Source: GCA-2720975 sp964469565
Lineage (GTDB): Bacteria > Planctomycetota > UBA1135 > GCA-002686595
Direction of reading: 5' to 3'
NCBI GenBank assembly: GCA_964469565.1
Contig: CAYXZD010000017.1
Coordinates: 1-64,000 of the forward strand
DNA length: 64,000 bases
Under the pieces are notes generated by a model. The model was not told where the DNA came from, did not search any database, and saw nothing but the letters and a program-made list of their open reading frames with translations. Position 1 is the stretch's first letter, and each line of letters begins with the position of its first letter. Positions 33,484-42,319 of this stretch are shown here, one piece after another. Made by a program: the position numbers and the translations under genes.

Positions 33484-33894
33484 ATCGACGCAAAGACTCT
33501 AGCCGTTGCGGCCGCCCACCTTCTTGATGAAAAGAAGGCGGGCGACATTCGCATCTATGACGTCGCTGATCAGATCAAGGTTGCTGACTACTTCGTTGTG
33601 GCAACTGCGAATGCTCGGCCCCACGTCAAAGCACTCTATAACGAGATCCACGTGCGGTTGAAAGCTGCGGGAGAATTGCACGCCAAGGCCGAAGGGTTAG
33701 ATCTTTGCTGGTGGGTGCTGCTCGATTACCTCGATGTAGTGATCCACATTCAGCAAGCCGAATCCCGTGAGTATTACGGGCTGGATGAGCTGTATGGAGA
33801 CTGTCCCCAGCTCGACTGGCAGGCGAGTGGGATGCCCGAATTACCCGACAATCGTGCCCTCGAAGGCACAGACGAACAGGGCGTCAGTGCATGA
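33484..33894 (+). CDS. rsfS: Ribosomal silencing factor RsfS, apparently with a non-AUG start
   Basis: RsfS/Iojap homologue, about 136 residues, which binds ribosomal protein uL14 and blocks subunit joining when growth slows. Collinear family sequence starts near 33484: DIRIYDVADQIKVADYFVVA, then WWVLLDYLDVVIHIQ and REYYGLDELYGDCPQLDW. After the in-frame TAG at 33469 there is no ATG, GTG, TTG or CTG before the GTG at 33598, which would delete about 38 conserved residues. An AGGGA at 33470-33474 lies nine bases before an ATC at 33484, so an AUC (or the ACG at 33478) start coupled to hppA termination is likely. Its stop overlaps the sulfatase ATG (ATGA). Confidence 0.8.
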   Translation: MDAKTLAVAAAHLLDEKKAGDIRIYDVADQIKVADYFVVATANARPHVKALYNEIHVRLKAAGELHAKAEGLDLCWWVLLDYLDVVIHIQQAESREYYGLDELYGDCPQLDWQASGMPELPDNRALEGTDEQGVSA

Positions 33895-35375
33895 AAGCCA
33901 GCGCACTTCTGATCGGCTTGCTGATCGGAGTGGCGACCGTCAAAGCTGACGATCCACCGCCCAACCTCGTCGTATTCCTTGTCGACGATTTGGGCTGGCA
34001 GGACATTTCAGTTCCTTTGGGCCCCGAGAGCACCCCTTTCAATCGCCGTTACCGCACCCCCAACGTTGCTCGATTGGCCGAGGCCGGCATGCGATTCACC
34101 GATGCATATGCTTCTGCTCCGGTCTGCTCCCCCACGCGCACGAGTCTACTCACTGGGCGCAGTCCCGCCTCCACCGGCATTACATGGTGGCTAAGGGATA
34201 AGGACACTCACACTAGCAAGCGGCACGCACACCTCGATCCGCCGACCTGGACCGTCAATGGCCTGCAACCTGGCGAGGTGACCCTTCCGCGCCTGCTCAA
34301 CGAGGCGGGATTCCACACGCTGCACGTGGGCAAGGCGCACTTAGGCGCAAGGGAAACTCCTGGGGCCAACCCGCTCTCCCTAGGCTTTGCGGTCAACGTA
34401 GGTGGCCAAGCCGCTGGATCGCCCGGAAGCTATTACGGGCTCCATGACTTTGGTGCCGAGAAGCGTTCTGGACGCAAGGGGTGGCAGGTTCCCGGTCTCG
34501 CAGAATACCACGGCAAGGACGTCTATCTGACCGATGCTCTGGCCGAACGCGCAGTCAAAGAGCTACGCCAGGCCGCCAAACAAGAGGGGCCCTTTTTTCT
34601 GCACTTCGCTCCCTACGGGGTGCATACACCGATCATGCCCAACCCTCGCCTCGTCGAATCCTATTCTGAATTGGATCCACGCGAAGCAGCTTACGCATCG
34701 ATGATCGAGTCTGTGGACCAGGCTCTCGGTGCAGTGCTAGCGACGCTTGAGGAGCTCGACCTGCTCGACACCACCCTGATCGTGTTCACCTCAGACAACG
34801 GAGGCCTATCGGCCCATTCGCGCGGGGGTAAGAAGCACATCCACAATGCGCCCCTACGCAGTGGCAAGGGCTCGGCTTACGAGGGCGGGGTACGCGTGCC
34901 CCTGATCGTATCCTGGCCTAACATCACAGCACCTGGCAGCACTTGCAGTGAACCCGTCATCACTCACGATTTGTTTCCCACTCTGCTTGGCGCAGCGAGA
35001 GTCCGCCCTCCCGCCGACTACGGGAAAACGGTGGAGGGCAGAGACCTCAAACCCCTGCTCCAAGGGGAGGCAGCGCCCTTCGCGGGGCGTGCTCTCTATT
35101 GGCATTCCCCGCACCTGTGGGGTGCGGCCGGCCCTGGCGTGTGGCCCTTCAGCTCGATTCGTGCGGGTCGCTGGAAGCTGATCTACAACCACGATTCGGA
35201 GAACTACGAGTTGTACGACCTCCACAACGATCTAGGGGAGACGACCGAGTTGAGCGCCGAACACCCCAAGCGAGTCACTGAACTGGCTGGAGAACTCGGT
35301 GCGTATTTGAAAGGCGTCGGGGCCAAGATGTCAATCAGACGAGACACCGGCCAAGCAGTGCCCTTCCCCCACTAG
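33891..35375 (+). CDS. Exported arylsulfatase-family sulfatase
   Basis: Type I formylglycine sulfatase, 494 residues, with a signal peptide (MKASALLIGLLIGVATVKA). Cys79 in CSPTRTSLLTGR is the residue oxidised to formylglycine. Metal-binding aspartates are in FLVDDLGW (residues 29-36) and in TSDNGG; GKAHLG supplies catalytic lysine and histidine. It acts in the periplasm or outside, removing sulfate from glycans. It is cotranscribed with hppA-rsfS by a four-base overlap but functionally belongs with the glycan region that follows. The maturation enzyme is not in the window. Confidence 0.93.
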   Translation: MKASALLIGLLIGVATVKADDPPPNLVVFLVDDLGWQDISVPLGPESTPFNRRYRTPNVARLAEAGMRFTDAYASAPVCSPTRTSLLTGRSPASTGITWWLRDKDTHTSKRHAHLDPPTWTVNGLQPGEVTLPRLLNEAGFHTLHVGKAHLGARETPGANPLSLGFAVNVGGQAAGSPGSYYGLHDFGAEKRSGRKGWQVPGLAEYHGKDVYLTDALAERAVKELRQAAKQEGPFFLHFAPYGVHTPIMPNPRLVESYSELDPREAAYASMIESVDQALGAVLATLEELDLLDTTLIVFTSDNGGLSAHSRGGKKHIHNAPLRSGKGSAYEGGVRVPLIVSWPNITAPGSTCSEPVITHDLFPTLLGAARVRPPADYGKTVEGRDLKPLLQGEAAPFAGRALYWHSPHLWGAAGPGVWPFSSIRAGRWKLIYNHDSENYELYDLHNDLGETTELSAEHPKRVTELAGELGAYLKGVGAKMSIRRDTGQAVPFPH

Positions 35376-38269
35376 TTCGAGAGACAGTAGGCCAATAGGT
35401 CGAGGATCGCCTCTTCAGTCAGGCAGTCGAGTAGCCCGGTCGGCATGCGGGACAGGGCACTGGGTTTCATTCCATCGATTTCATTGCGAGTGAACTCCAT
35501 CAATGTCTCAAGGTTCGCGCCAGTTCTAAGCACTACGCTTTCAAGATCTTGATGTTCGATGCGCCCGACGAACACCTCACCATCACTGGTTACGAGTTGA
35601 ATCTGCTGATACTGATCGGAGATCACAAGCGACGGCTGCATGATGGACTCCAGCAGATCCGCAGGACTGAACCGGCTACTTGCCCCAGTCAAGTCTGGCC
35701 CCGTACTGCCGCCCGCCCCTTCAAAGCGATGGCACTCTGCACAGGTCGCCCGCTCAAACCAGCGCTTTCCGCGGGCAAGATCTCGCGGTTCTGCGCCGAG
35801 CCGTGGAAGTAGGTGCATCAACTCGGATTGAGTCCATGCTCGCACGAACCGAGGAGCCGACGCTTCAATAGCCTGCTCGATCACCTTGGGGGGCTGCAAC
35901 AATTCAGGCCAGTGGCGCAATTCAGCGGGCAAGCTCTCCACAGCCTGGGAGCGAATTTGGCCAAGATACTTCGTCAAGCTGTGACCGCCTGAGAGTGTCA
36001 GAGCCTCACCGTCTAGCCAAGCAAAGTAGCGCCGGCGAAGGGGTAGGGTCCAGCCGGCCTTGAGGTGGCTCAGGCACAGGGCGTAGTGAATACGAGTCGC
36101 ATGATGTTCACTCGAATACAGCAGGTCCAGAGTCTTGGCTGCCATGGTGGGCGACTGCAAGTATGCGAGAAGTCGACAGAGCTCCTGGTCGAGCTCGGTG
36201 TGGCCCGAGGGGAACTGACGGGCGACCAGCGACTCAAGCGCAAGCGCCTCGGGCAGCACAGCATCGCCCGCACGGGCACACACGACACCCACTAAACGCA
36301 GCCAATCGATCCAATCCTCGGGCTGAGCGTCACCCATCGACAACTGAGGTGCTCGGGTAAGAATGGCTGCGCCGTGAGTCGGAGAGTCTCTATGGGCGAG
36401 CGCCAGCAAGGCACTCAAGGCGATGGAAAGGTCTTCTTCAGCGAGTGCCTTATCAGCCCAATACTCGGTGGGAGTCTGTTCGAGGGCTACGCGGGCGGCA
36501 TTGACGATAAAGCGATCCCCGTGGCCTAACTCTGACCAGTAGGGGCTCAAGGCATCAAGGCCATGGTTACGTTCAATGCTGTGGCGAAGTGCTCGATCCC
36601 CTCCGGCGAGTGGCTGCAGAACCTGATCTTCAGGCTGTCCGCTGTCTGTACGAGTCGAGCGGATGCGATACAAGCCAGACTGTGTGCGGCGCCCCCCCGT
36701 GGTCACATACAACGCTCCGTCCGGCCCCGGAGCGAGGTCTGTCACTTGAAAGGGCTTGCCACTGACAAAAGTCTCGACTCGAGCGGTGTAGCTCGCCCCC
36801 TGCTCTTCCAAGTGAACCGCATGAATCGTCCCATAGGCCCAGTCTGCGGCGAATAGTGCGCGCCGATACGGGCCGTGAAATCGAGTCTGTGTTCCAAAGG
36901 CGAGGCCCGTAGGTGATCCGAGGCCCACGTCCACGACAGAGGGCAAGGTGTCGGGATAGTGGGCGGGCCATTTGCCAGAACCATGACGCCAGCCGTAGTC
37001 CGATCCGGAGACTAGATGCAAGATCCGCGTCGGCCGGTACCAGGGCAGGCCCACATCCCATTCCATGTCGGAGTCAAATGTGAAGAGCTCTCCGGCTGAG
37101 TTGAAGGCGATGTCGTAAGCGTTGCGCATCCCCATCGACACCAGCTCCCACTCTTGGCCATCAGGGCTGACCCGGCAAACCCAGCCGCCGGGGGCCAATC
37201 GTCCAACCGCATGACCATTGGGATCGCTCAGCCGCGGGAGAAGTTGATCCTCTGCCCATCCCTTGAAGGGCCGCGTGCGGGTGATGCGATCGGGCAGGTG
37301 CGTATGGTTGCCGCCCACCACGTAGAGTGCGTCACCTTCAGGCGCAAGCACAACCGCATGGGGTCCGTGCTCACCTGATCCATCGAGGGAAGTCAGAAAC
37401 TCGACCGTGTCGAGTTCGTCATCACCATTCTCATCACCCACCCGATACAGACCTGTATTCTCAGCGTCCGCCACCACGACATATAGATACCCAAAGGCGT
37501 ACAAGAGGCCGTGGGCACTTCCCAGCTCAACCCCCAGAGGCTCGATCGCAGCAGCTTGAATCGGCTCACCCCACTCAGGCAGGGAAACACGGTAGATGGC
37601 ACCGTATTGATCGGAAACGCTCAGGCGCCCCGATGGGTCGAAGGCCATGGAGACCCATGAGCCCTGCGTTTCCTTAGGGACCGAATAAAGAAGTTGTGCC
37701 TCGAACCCCGGCGGGAGGTCCAAATCTTCTGCAGGTAATGCCCCCGATGCCGCCTCGACGGGTTGGAGTGAGGGCGTGCCCCAGGGATCACACCCCAGCT
37801 CGCCTTGACTCTGGGCGTACTGCCAGCCCGTTCGATCCCCGGACACAAGCATCCAATTCGGAGTGGCCTCGGCGCTCACGAGCCAGGAATCATCTGTGCA
37901 AAGGCGATCCTTGCGACCATCCTCGTACTCGACAATCAGTTCCAGCCATAAACCGGCTGGGCCTCCTTGGTTTGTGCACTCAGCGGCTAGGCTGTGAACA
38001 CCGGCAGTCAACCTCTGGGCCAACGATGCCTCACTACGCCTTGACCATTCCCGACTCTCCAAGACCCATTCGCCGTCGAGGTACACCTTGGCTAGGTTGT
38101 CGCAGGATCCTGCAAGGCGGGCATGCGTGACATCAGCCTCGATCGTGAAGTCTTTTGCAACCCAAATGTTCACTGGCAACGACTCACCCTGAGCCCAAAT
38201 CCAGTGGGGAGTCTGAGCCAATCCAGGCCCGGCGAGAAGTGAACTGAGGATGAAGAAGCGCAGGTGCAT
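35372..38269 (-). CDS. PVC-type membrane-bound dehydrogenase with heme-binding CxxCH domain
   Basis: A 965-residue exported protein (ATG at 38269, signal MHLRFFILSSLLAGPGLAQ). An N-terminal galactose-binding-like beta domain (residues about 20-160) precedes a six-bladed propeller of the Pirellula/Verrucomicrobium dehydrogenase type (PPGFEAQLLYSVPKETQGSW onward), then a helical repeat region, and a C-terminal cytochrome-like domain with CAECHRFEG as the only heme motif, about 125 residues from the end. Thought to oxidise sugars or alcohols in the periplasm and hand electrons to heme. Its stop overlaps the sulfatase stop from the opposite strand. Transcribed divergently from the PmoA-like gene. 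Confidence 0.9.
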   Translation of the reverse strand: MHLRFFILSSLLAGPGLAQTPHWIWAQGESLPVNIWVAKDFTIEADVTHARLAGSCDNLAKVYLDGEWVLESREWSRRSEASLAQRLTAGVHSLAAECTNQGGPAGLWLELIVEYEDGRKDRLCTDDSWLVSAEATPNWMLVSGDRTGWQYAQSQGELGCDPWGTPSLQPVEAASGALPAEDLDLPPGFEAQLLYSVPKETQGSWVSMAFDPSGRLSVSDQYGAIYRVSLPEWGEPIQAAAIEPLGVELGSAHGLLYAFGYLYVVVADAENTGLYRVGDENGDDELDTVEFLTSLDGSGEHGPHAVVLAPEGDALYVVGGNHTHLPDRITRTRPFKGWAEDQLLPRLSDPNGHAVGRLAPGGWVCRVSPDGQEWELVSMGMRNAYDIAFNSAGELFTFDSDMEWDVGLPWYRPTRILHLVSGSDYGWRHGSGKWPAHYPDTLPSVVDVGLGSPTGLAFGTQTRFHGPYRRALFAADWAYGTIHAVHLEEQGASYTARVETFVSGKPFQVTDLAPGPDGALYVTTGGRRTQSGLYRIRSTRTDSGQPEDQVLQPLAGGDRALRHSIERNHGLDALSPYWSELGHGDRFIVNAARVALEQTPTEYWADKALAEEDLSIALSALLALAHRDSPTHGAAILTRAPQLSMGDAQPEDWIDWLRLVGVVCARAGDAVLPEALALESLVARQFPSGHTELDQELCRLLAYLQSPTMAAKTLDLLYSSEHHATRIHYALCLSHLKAGWTLPLRRRYFAWLDGEALTLSGGHSLTKYLGQIRSQAVESLPAELRHWPELLQPPKVIEQAIEASAPRFVRAWTQSELMHLLPRLGAEPRDLARGKRWFERATCAECHRFEGAGGSTGPDLTGASSRFSPADLLESIMQPSLVISDQYQQIQLVTSDGEVFVGRIEHQDLESVVLRTGANLETLMEFTRNEIDGMKPSALSRMPTGLLDCLTEEAILDLLAYCLSN

Positions 38270-38371
38270 TCGATGCAAGGGCAAGGTGAGGGGACAATTC
38301 CTAGGGTACAGGACAGCAGATCCTAGGCTGTGCCCCATTGCGATACCCATTCTAGTAGGCTCTGAGGACCT

Positions 38372-39409
38372 ATGACTGCCACCTTTTCAATCCGGCCTCA
38401 CCTCAGATTCCCCAAAACCCACTGGGGACTGCTCTTGGGTTGCCTATGTGCCTGCCAGAGCCTCCCAGCCTCCAGCTCCCCCTTCCGGGTCGATGCGATC
38501 AGCGCTCCAACACGTAAGACCATCTGGCACGAGAGGAATCCAAAAAGTGTGAAGCTGCGTTTCGCCGACGAGGAATTCGCCACCCTCGAATTCGCCGGAA
38601 CCCCCAGACCCTTTATCTACCCCCTCTACGCTCCCGGCAGCATCCCCGTCACGAGGAGTTGGCCCCAGGAAGAGCGCCCTGGTGAAGCCCACGATCACAT
38701 CCACCACACATCTCTGTGGTTCGCACACGGCGACGTGAATGGCGTGGACTTTTGGCATCCGCAATCGGAGAACGGCGGAGTGATTGAATACACCGGGCGA
38801 TTGAACGAGTTGCTCCCCCGAGGAAAACGCCTGCGCACTCGCCACAAGTATCAATGGAAAGACAAAGATGGAGAGGTATTACTCCTCGAGCGCCGCACTC
38901 ACTTGTTTGGTGCGGAGCACGATTTGCGTTGGGTGGATCTCAAGATCGAACTGACCGCCGCTCAAGACAAAGTAGTCTTCGGCGACACGAAAGAAGGCAC
39001 CATGGCCCTACGCTTGCACCCGGCTTTGCGGGTCAACGGCAAACTTGCCACGGGCTCTATCCTCAACTCTGAAGGAGACAAGAACGGAAAGGCTTGGGGC
39101 AAGCGAGCGCAGTGGATTCATTATTCGGGCACCATCGAGAGCCAGCCCGTTGGCGTTGCTGTATTCGACCATCCCGAGAATCTATCCCACCCCACGTGGT
39201 GGCATGCGCGCGAATATGGGTTGGTGGCCGCAAACCCTTTTGGCAGAAGAGCATTCACGAACGCAGAAGCGGAACCGGGCCAACACATCCTCGAGAACGA
39301 GGACACTCTCGTTCTGAGGTACCGCGTGTGGCTTCATAGCGACGAACGATCTGCGAAAGAGATTCAGCAGGCCTACGAAGCGTATCTCATCCAATCCAAG
39401 GAAATGTAG
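38372..39409 (+). CDS. DUF6807 (PmoA-like) family lipoprotein
   Basis: A 345-residue protein of the family annotated as PmoA-like, typical of planctomycete and Bacteroidetes glycan clusters. Signature sequence: AHDHIHHTSLWFAHGDVNGVDFW. The signal region LLLGCLCACQSLPA suggests a lipoprotein. The middle and C-terminal parts are beta-rich (WVDLKIELTAAQ, LRLHPALRVNGKL). Function unproven; probably carbohydrate-related, given the surrounding sulfatases and dehydrogenase. YjdF-like gene follows 17 bases later. Confidence 0.85.
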   Translation: MTATFSIRPHLRFPKTHWGLLLGCLCACQSLPASSSPFRVDAISAPTRKTIWHERNPKSVKLRFADEEFATLEFAGTPRPFIYPLYAPGSIPVTRSWPQEERPGEAHDHIHHTSLWFAHGDVNGVDFWHPQSENGGVIEYTGRLNELLPRGKRLRTRHKYQWKDKDGEVLLLERRTHLFGAEHDLRWVDLKIELTAAQDKVVFGDTKEGTMALRLHPALRVNGKLATGSILNSEGDKNGKAWGKRAQWIHYSGTIESQPVGVAVFDHPENLSHPTWWHAREYGLVAANPFGRRAFTNAEAEPGQHILENEDTLVLRYRVWLHSDERSAKEIQQAYEAYLIQSKEM

Positions 39410-39426
39410 GCGAGGCGCGCTCCACC

Positions 39427-40023
39427 ATGGCCACGATGAAACCGAGCAATGCCTTCTTTACGGGCTACCTCATCATTTTTGCCCTTTGTGCATTCTCACC
39501 CTATGACCGGGCGGTGTGGTGGGCAGAGAATGCTCCCATCTTGGGTCTTGTCGGGGTGATAGCTTGGGTAAGCAGGGTTCACGCGTTTAGTAACACGAGC
39601 TACGCCTTGATGTTTGTTTTGCTCGGACTTCACACAATCGGTGGACACTACACCTTTTCACGTGTGCCGTTCAGTTTTGTCACCGACACATTCAACTTTG
39701 AGCGAAACCACTTCGACCGCATCGCTCACTTCAGCGTGGGTTTCTACGCCTACCCGATCGCCGAGATCCTGCAGCGGCAGCGCCTGGTCAATAGCGCTTG
39801 GTTGCTCTATCTGTTCCCGCTTTTTTCAATCGTCAGCTTGGCTGCAGCCTACGAGGTCTTTGAATGGCGCTATGCCCTACTGGCCGAGCCAGACGCAGGC
39901 ATCGCTGTGCTTGGCTCCCAAGGTGACATCTGGGACGCTCAGAAAGACATTGTTGCAGATACGCTTGGAGCCATCTTTGCCCTGGGCCTCTTTGCGGTGC
40001 GCAAAGAAAAGCGCCGAGCCTAA
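39427..40023 (+). CDS. DUF2238 (YjdF-like) membrane protein
   Basis: A 198-residue inner-membrane protein with five to six hydrophobic segments, matching the DUF2238/YjdF family by HTIGGHYTFSRVP, FDRIAHFSVGFYAYPIAEIL and GSQGDIWDAQKDIVADTLGA. Histidines, aspartates and glutamates within membrane segments are conserved in the family, but no function is established. Either ATG at 39427 or at 39439 may start it. Cotranscribed with the DUF6807 gene. Confidence 0.85.
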   Translation: MATMKPSNAFFTGYLIIFALCAFSPYDRAVWWAENAPILGLVGVIAWVSRVHAFSNTSYALMFVLLGLHTIGGHYTFSRVPFSFVTDTFNFERNHFDRIAHFSVGFYAYPIAEILQRQRLVNSAWLLYLFPLFSIVSLAAAYEVFEWRYALLAEPDAGIAVLGSQGDIWDAQKDIVADTLGAIFALGLFAVRKEKRRA

Positions 40024-40048
40024 TCACAACTTGGGACGGGCCCCGTGC

Positions 40049-40723
40049 TCAACGCCACACGGACAGTTCTCTGAGGCGGCCAGTATCATCAAAGGACCCG
40101 AACCCTATTCGGCCGGAGGGTAGAGTGGTGTCAACAACCTCATGGGTGAGCAGCCCGTCGAAGTACACCTGGATATGGCCTGCAGAACGGGTCAAACGGA
40201 CTGTATGCCATGTACCACTCGGCCCCCAATCCACACCCTCACTCGGAACGGGGCAAAGCGGCTTGCGGGCTGCACCATCCACCAAGAACACATTATGAGC
40301 CCGCGGGTCCGGCGTCGTGGCTAGGTGGACGTAGTAATAGTGGCCAGGATCTTTGTATCCAAAAAAGAAGCAGAGGTCCCGGTGAGCGTAGTCACGACCC
40401 GTCTGGGCCACCTCAAACTCTACGATGAAGTCTGTCAACTCAAGATTCTTGACGATCGCCAGAGAGCGTGGCGATCGATGGGGTGGCTTGTAGTCGCTGT
40501 TTGAATGTAGCGACAGGTATGCGCGTGAATCCGAGGTGTTCCCATCTTGGGGGACCGGGTCACTGCCCGCTTCTGCAAGCCCGTGGCACCAAGCAGCCTC
40601 ATCGCTAAACTGAAACATCGCGAGACTCGCCGGGGTGGCGAAATCCTGATGCAAGACGAGGGCTGGGCTTGATGCGCAGGCACCTAAGAAAACTACCTGT
40701 AGAGCAAAGATGAATCTCCGCAT
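40049..40723 (-). CDS. Concanavalin-like lipoprotein (DUF1080-like fold)
   Basis: A 224-residue lipoprotein (signal ending FLGACASSP, cysteine at about residue 16). The mature part has the jelly-roll pattern of LamG/3-keto-disaccharide hydrolase-like domains: LTDFIVEFEVAQTGRDYAHR, then FFFGYKDPGHYYYVHLAT, then GTWHTVRLTRSAGHIQVYFD and GRIGFGSFDDTGRLRELSVW. It shares one base with the upstream Gfo/Idh/MocA stop (TGATG), so the two are coupled. Likely a periplasmic glycan-acting or glycan-binding partner of that oxidoreductase. Confidence 0.8.
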   Translation of the reverse strand: MRRFIFALQVVFLGACASSPALVLHQDFATPASLAMFQFSDEAAWCHGLAEAGSDPVPQDGNTSDSRAYLSLHSNSDYKPPHRSPRSLAIVKNLELTDFIVEFEVAQTGRDYAHRDLCFFFGYKDPGHYYYVHLATTPDPRAHNVFLVDGAARKPLCPVPSEGVDWGPSGTWHTVRLTRSAGHIQVYFDGLLTHEVVDTTLPSGRIGFGSFDDTGRLRELSVWR

Positions 40724-42219
40724 CAGACCGACTTCGGAACAATGAACGGCTCCCGATAGTTTCGAGTCAGCAGGCGGTTGGCTGCCTCATTGTCTACAAA
40801 ACGCTCCGTTTCAGGGTTCAGCTCCAGAGCAGCTCCCAGGGTCAATGGATGCTCCTGCAGGTCGACGCCGTTGAGCTCAAGGTGCTTCACTAGGCGACTG
40901 AAAGCTGCTGCTTTCAGGTCATCTGAGGCCAGGTCCAAGCGAATCTCATCAGAACTCGAAGCTCGCCCAAGGGTGTAGGAGATGTTGGCCATGTGACACA
41001 GGCTACTCGAGATGTGGCCCTCAATAATGGGCGCATTCAACCGGTCACTTTCCCCATGCCTGATCGCATCAATCAGGTTGGCAAAATGGCTCGTTGAACC
41101 TTTCCATTCCTTGAGCTTCTTGCCGTCGTTTCCGAACGCTTGGGCCGAAGTGTACCCAGGGATCAACACGTATCCGCGTTCACACATGATCGTCACGCCA
41201 ATCGAGCCGGATTGGATTCGATCCATGCTCCCGCCCCAGTTTTCCCCCTGGGCTTGTTTATCGCGGGGTAGTCCTCGCACCTCGAACAACAGCGGCGCAG
41301 GACCATAGTCAAAGAGTGTAACCATGGAATTGGGAGTGTCGCCGTCGTCGTCATAACCCACACGCCCGCCGATACTCTGCACTGACGGAGCAAGTGCATC
41401 TTCACCTAACGCCCAACGGCACAGGTCTACCTGATGGATGCCCTGATTGCCTAGGTCCCCATTGCCTGTTTGAAACTGCCAATGCCAGTCATAATGCAGT
41501 TGCTGCCTGTGCAGAGGATCAAGGGGCGCAGGTCCGCAATACAGATTCCAGTCCACGTGATCGGGAACGGTCTGCGGCTCTTCCAACTTGCCGATACTCT
41601 TGCGGGGTTTGAAACACGATCCGTGCGCATACCGGATCTCCCCGAGCTCCCCTGCGCGCAGGAATTCGACAGCCGATCGGATACCTGAACTCGACCTCGA
41701 CTGCGTTCCCGTCTGAACGAAGCGCCCATATTTTTCCGAAGCGCGCACCATCTGGCGACCTTCAAAGATGTTGTGGCAAACGGGCTTTTCGACGTAGACA
41801 TCCTTGCCCGCCTGACAGCTCCAGATCGTCTGAATAGCGTGCAGGTGGTTGGGCGTTGCGATCGAGACGATATCGATATCCTCGCGTTCGAGCAGAATGC
41901 GCAGGTCCGCATAGGTGTCCACCCTGTCCTCGCCCGCCCAACCCTTCTTTGACTTCTTGTTCTTGAGCAACTCGCCAGCCCGTTGCTTGAGAACCTTGGA
42001 ATCCACATCGACAAGGGCAACCACATCCACACCCGGTAGGGATTGGAATCCTCCGATGTGAGCATTGCCTCGGCTGCGAACGCCCACAACGGCGACTTTG
42101 AGTGTGTCCTCAAGCCTAGGCTCGCGCGGAATCGGAGTCGCGCTGCAAGAGGGCAAGGCGGGAAGAACGGCAGCGGCAGAGGCAGCCTGGATGAGTGAGC
42201 GGCGGGTAAGTGGCGTCAT
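40723..42219 (-). CDS. Tat-exported Gfo/Idh/MocA-family oxidoreductase
   Basis: An NAD(P)-dependent Gfo/Idh/MocA oxidoreductase of 498 residues. The start carries a Tat signal, LTRRSLIQAASAAAVLPALP, ending in a cysteine (LPSC) that could be lipidated. The Rossmann domain opens with KVAVVGVRSRGNAHIGGF; the conserved EKP catalytic region is VYVEKPVCHNIFEGRQMV; the C-terminal beta-sheet domain continues to about residue 420. Export via Tat means folded with cofactor bound. Such enzymes oxidise sugars at C3 in the periplasm of planctomycetes and Bacteroidetes, paired with DUF1080 proteins, which are also present here. Confidence 0.92.
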   Translation of the reverse strand: MTPLTRRSLIQAASAAAVLPALPSCSATPIPREPRLEDTLKVAVVGVRSRGNAHIGGFQSLPGVDVVALVDVDSKVLKQRAGELLKNKKSKKGWAGEDRVDTYADLRILLEREDIDIVSIATPNHLHAIQTIWSCQAGKDVYVEKPVCHNIFEGRQMVRASEKYGRFVQTGTQSRSSSGIRSAVEFLRAGELGEIRYAHGSCFKPRKSIGKLEEPQTVPDHVDWNLYCGPAPLDPLHRQQLHYDWHWQFQTGNGDLGNQGIHQVDLCRWALGEDALAPSVQSIGGRVGYDDDGDTPNSMVTLFDYGPAPLLFEVRGLPRDKQAQGENWGGSMDRIQSGSIGVTIMCERGYVLIPGYTSAQAFGNDGKKLKEWKGSTSHFANLIDAIRHGESDRLNAPIIEGHISSSLCHMANISYTLGRASSSDEIRLDLASDDLKAAAFSRLVKHLELNGVDLQEHPLTLGAALELNPETERFVDNEAANRLLTRNYREPFIVPKSV

Positions 42220-42319
42220 CAAATTGAAGGAGATAGGGGTCCAGTACGCGGGGAGCCCTCAAGGGCGTGCTCGACACCTTAGAATGACCGGCGCCATCCG
42301 TGGCAGACATTTTCGGTCC

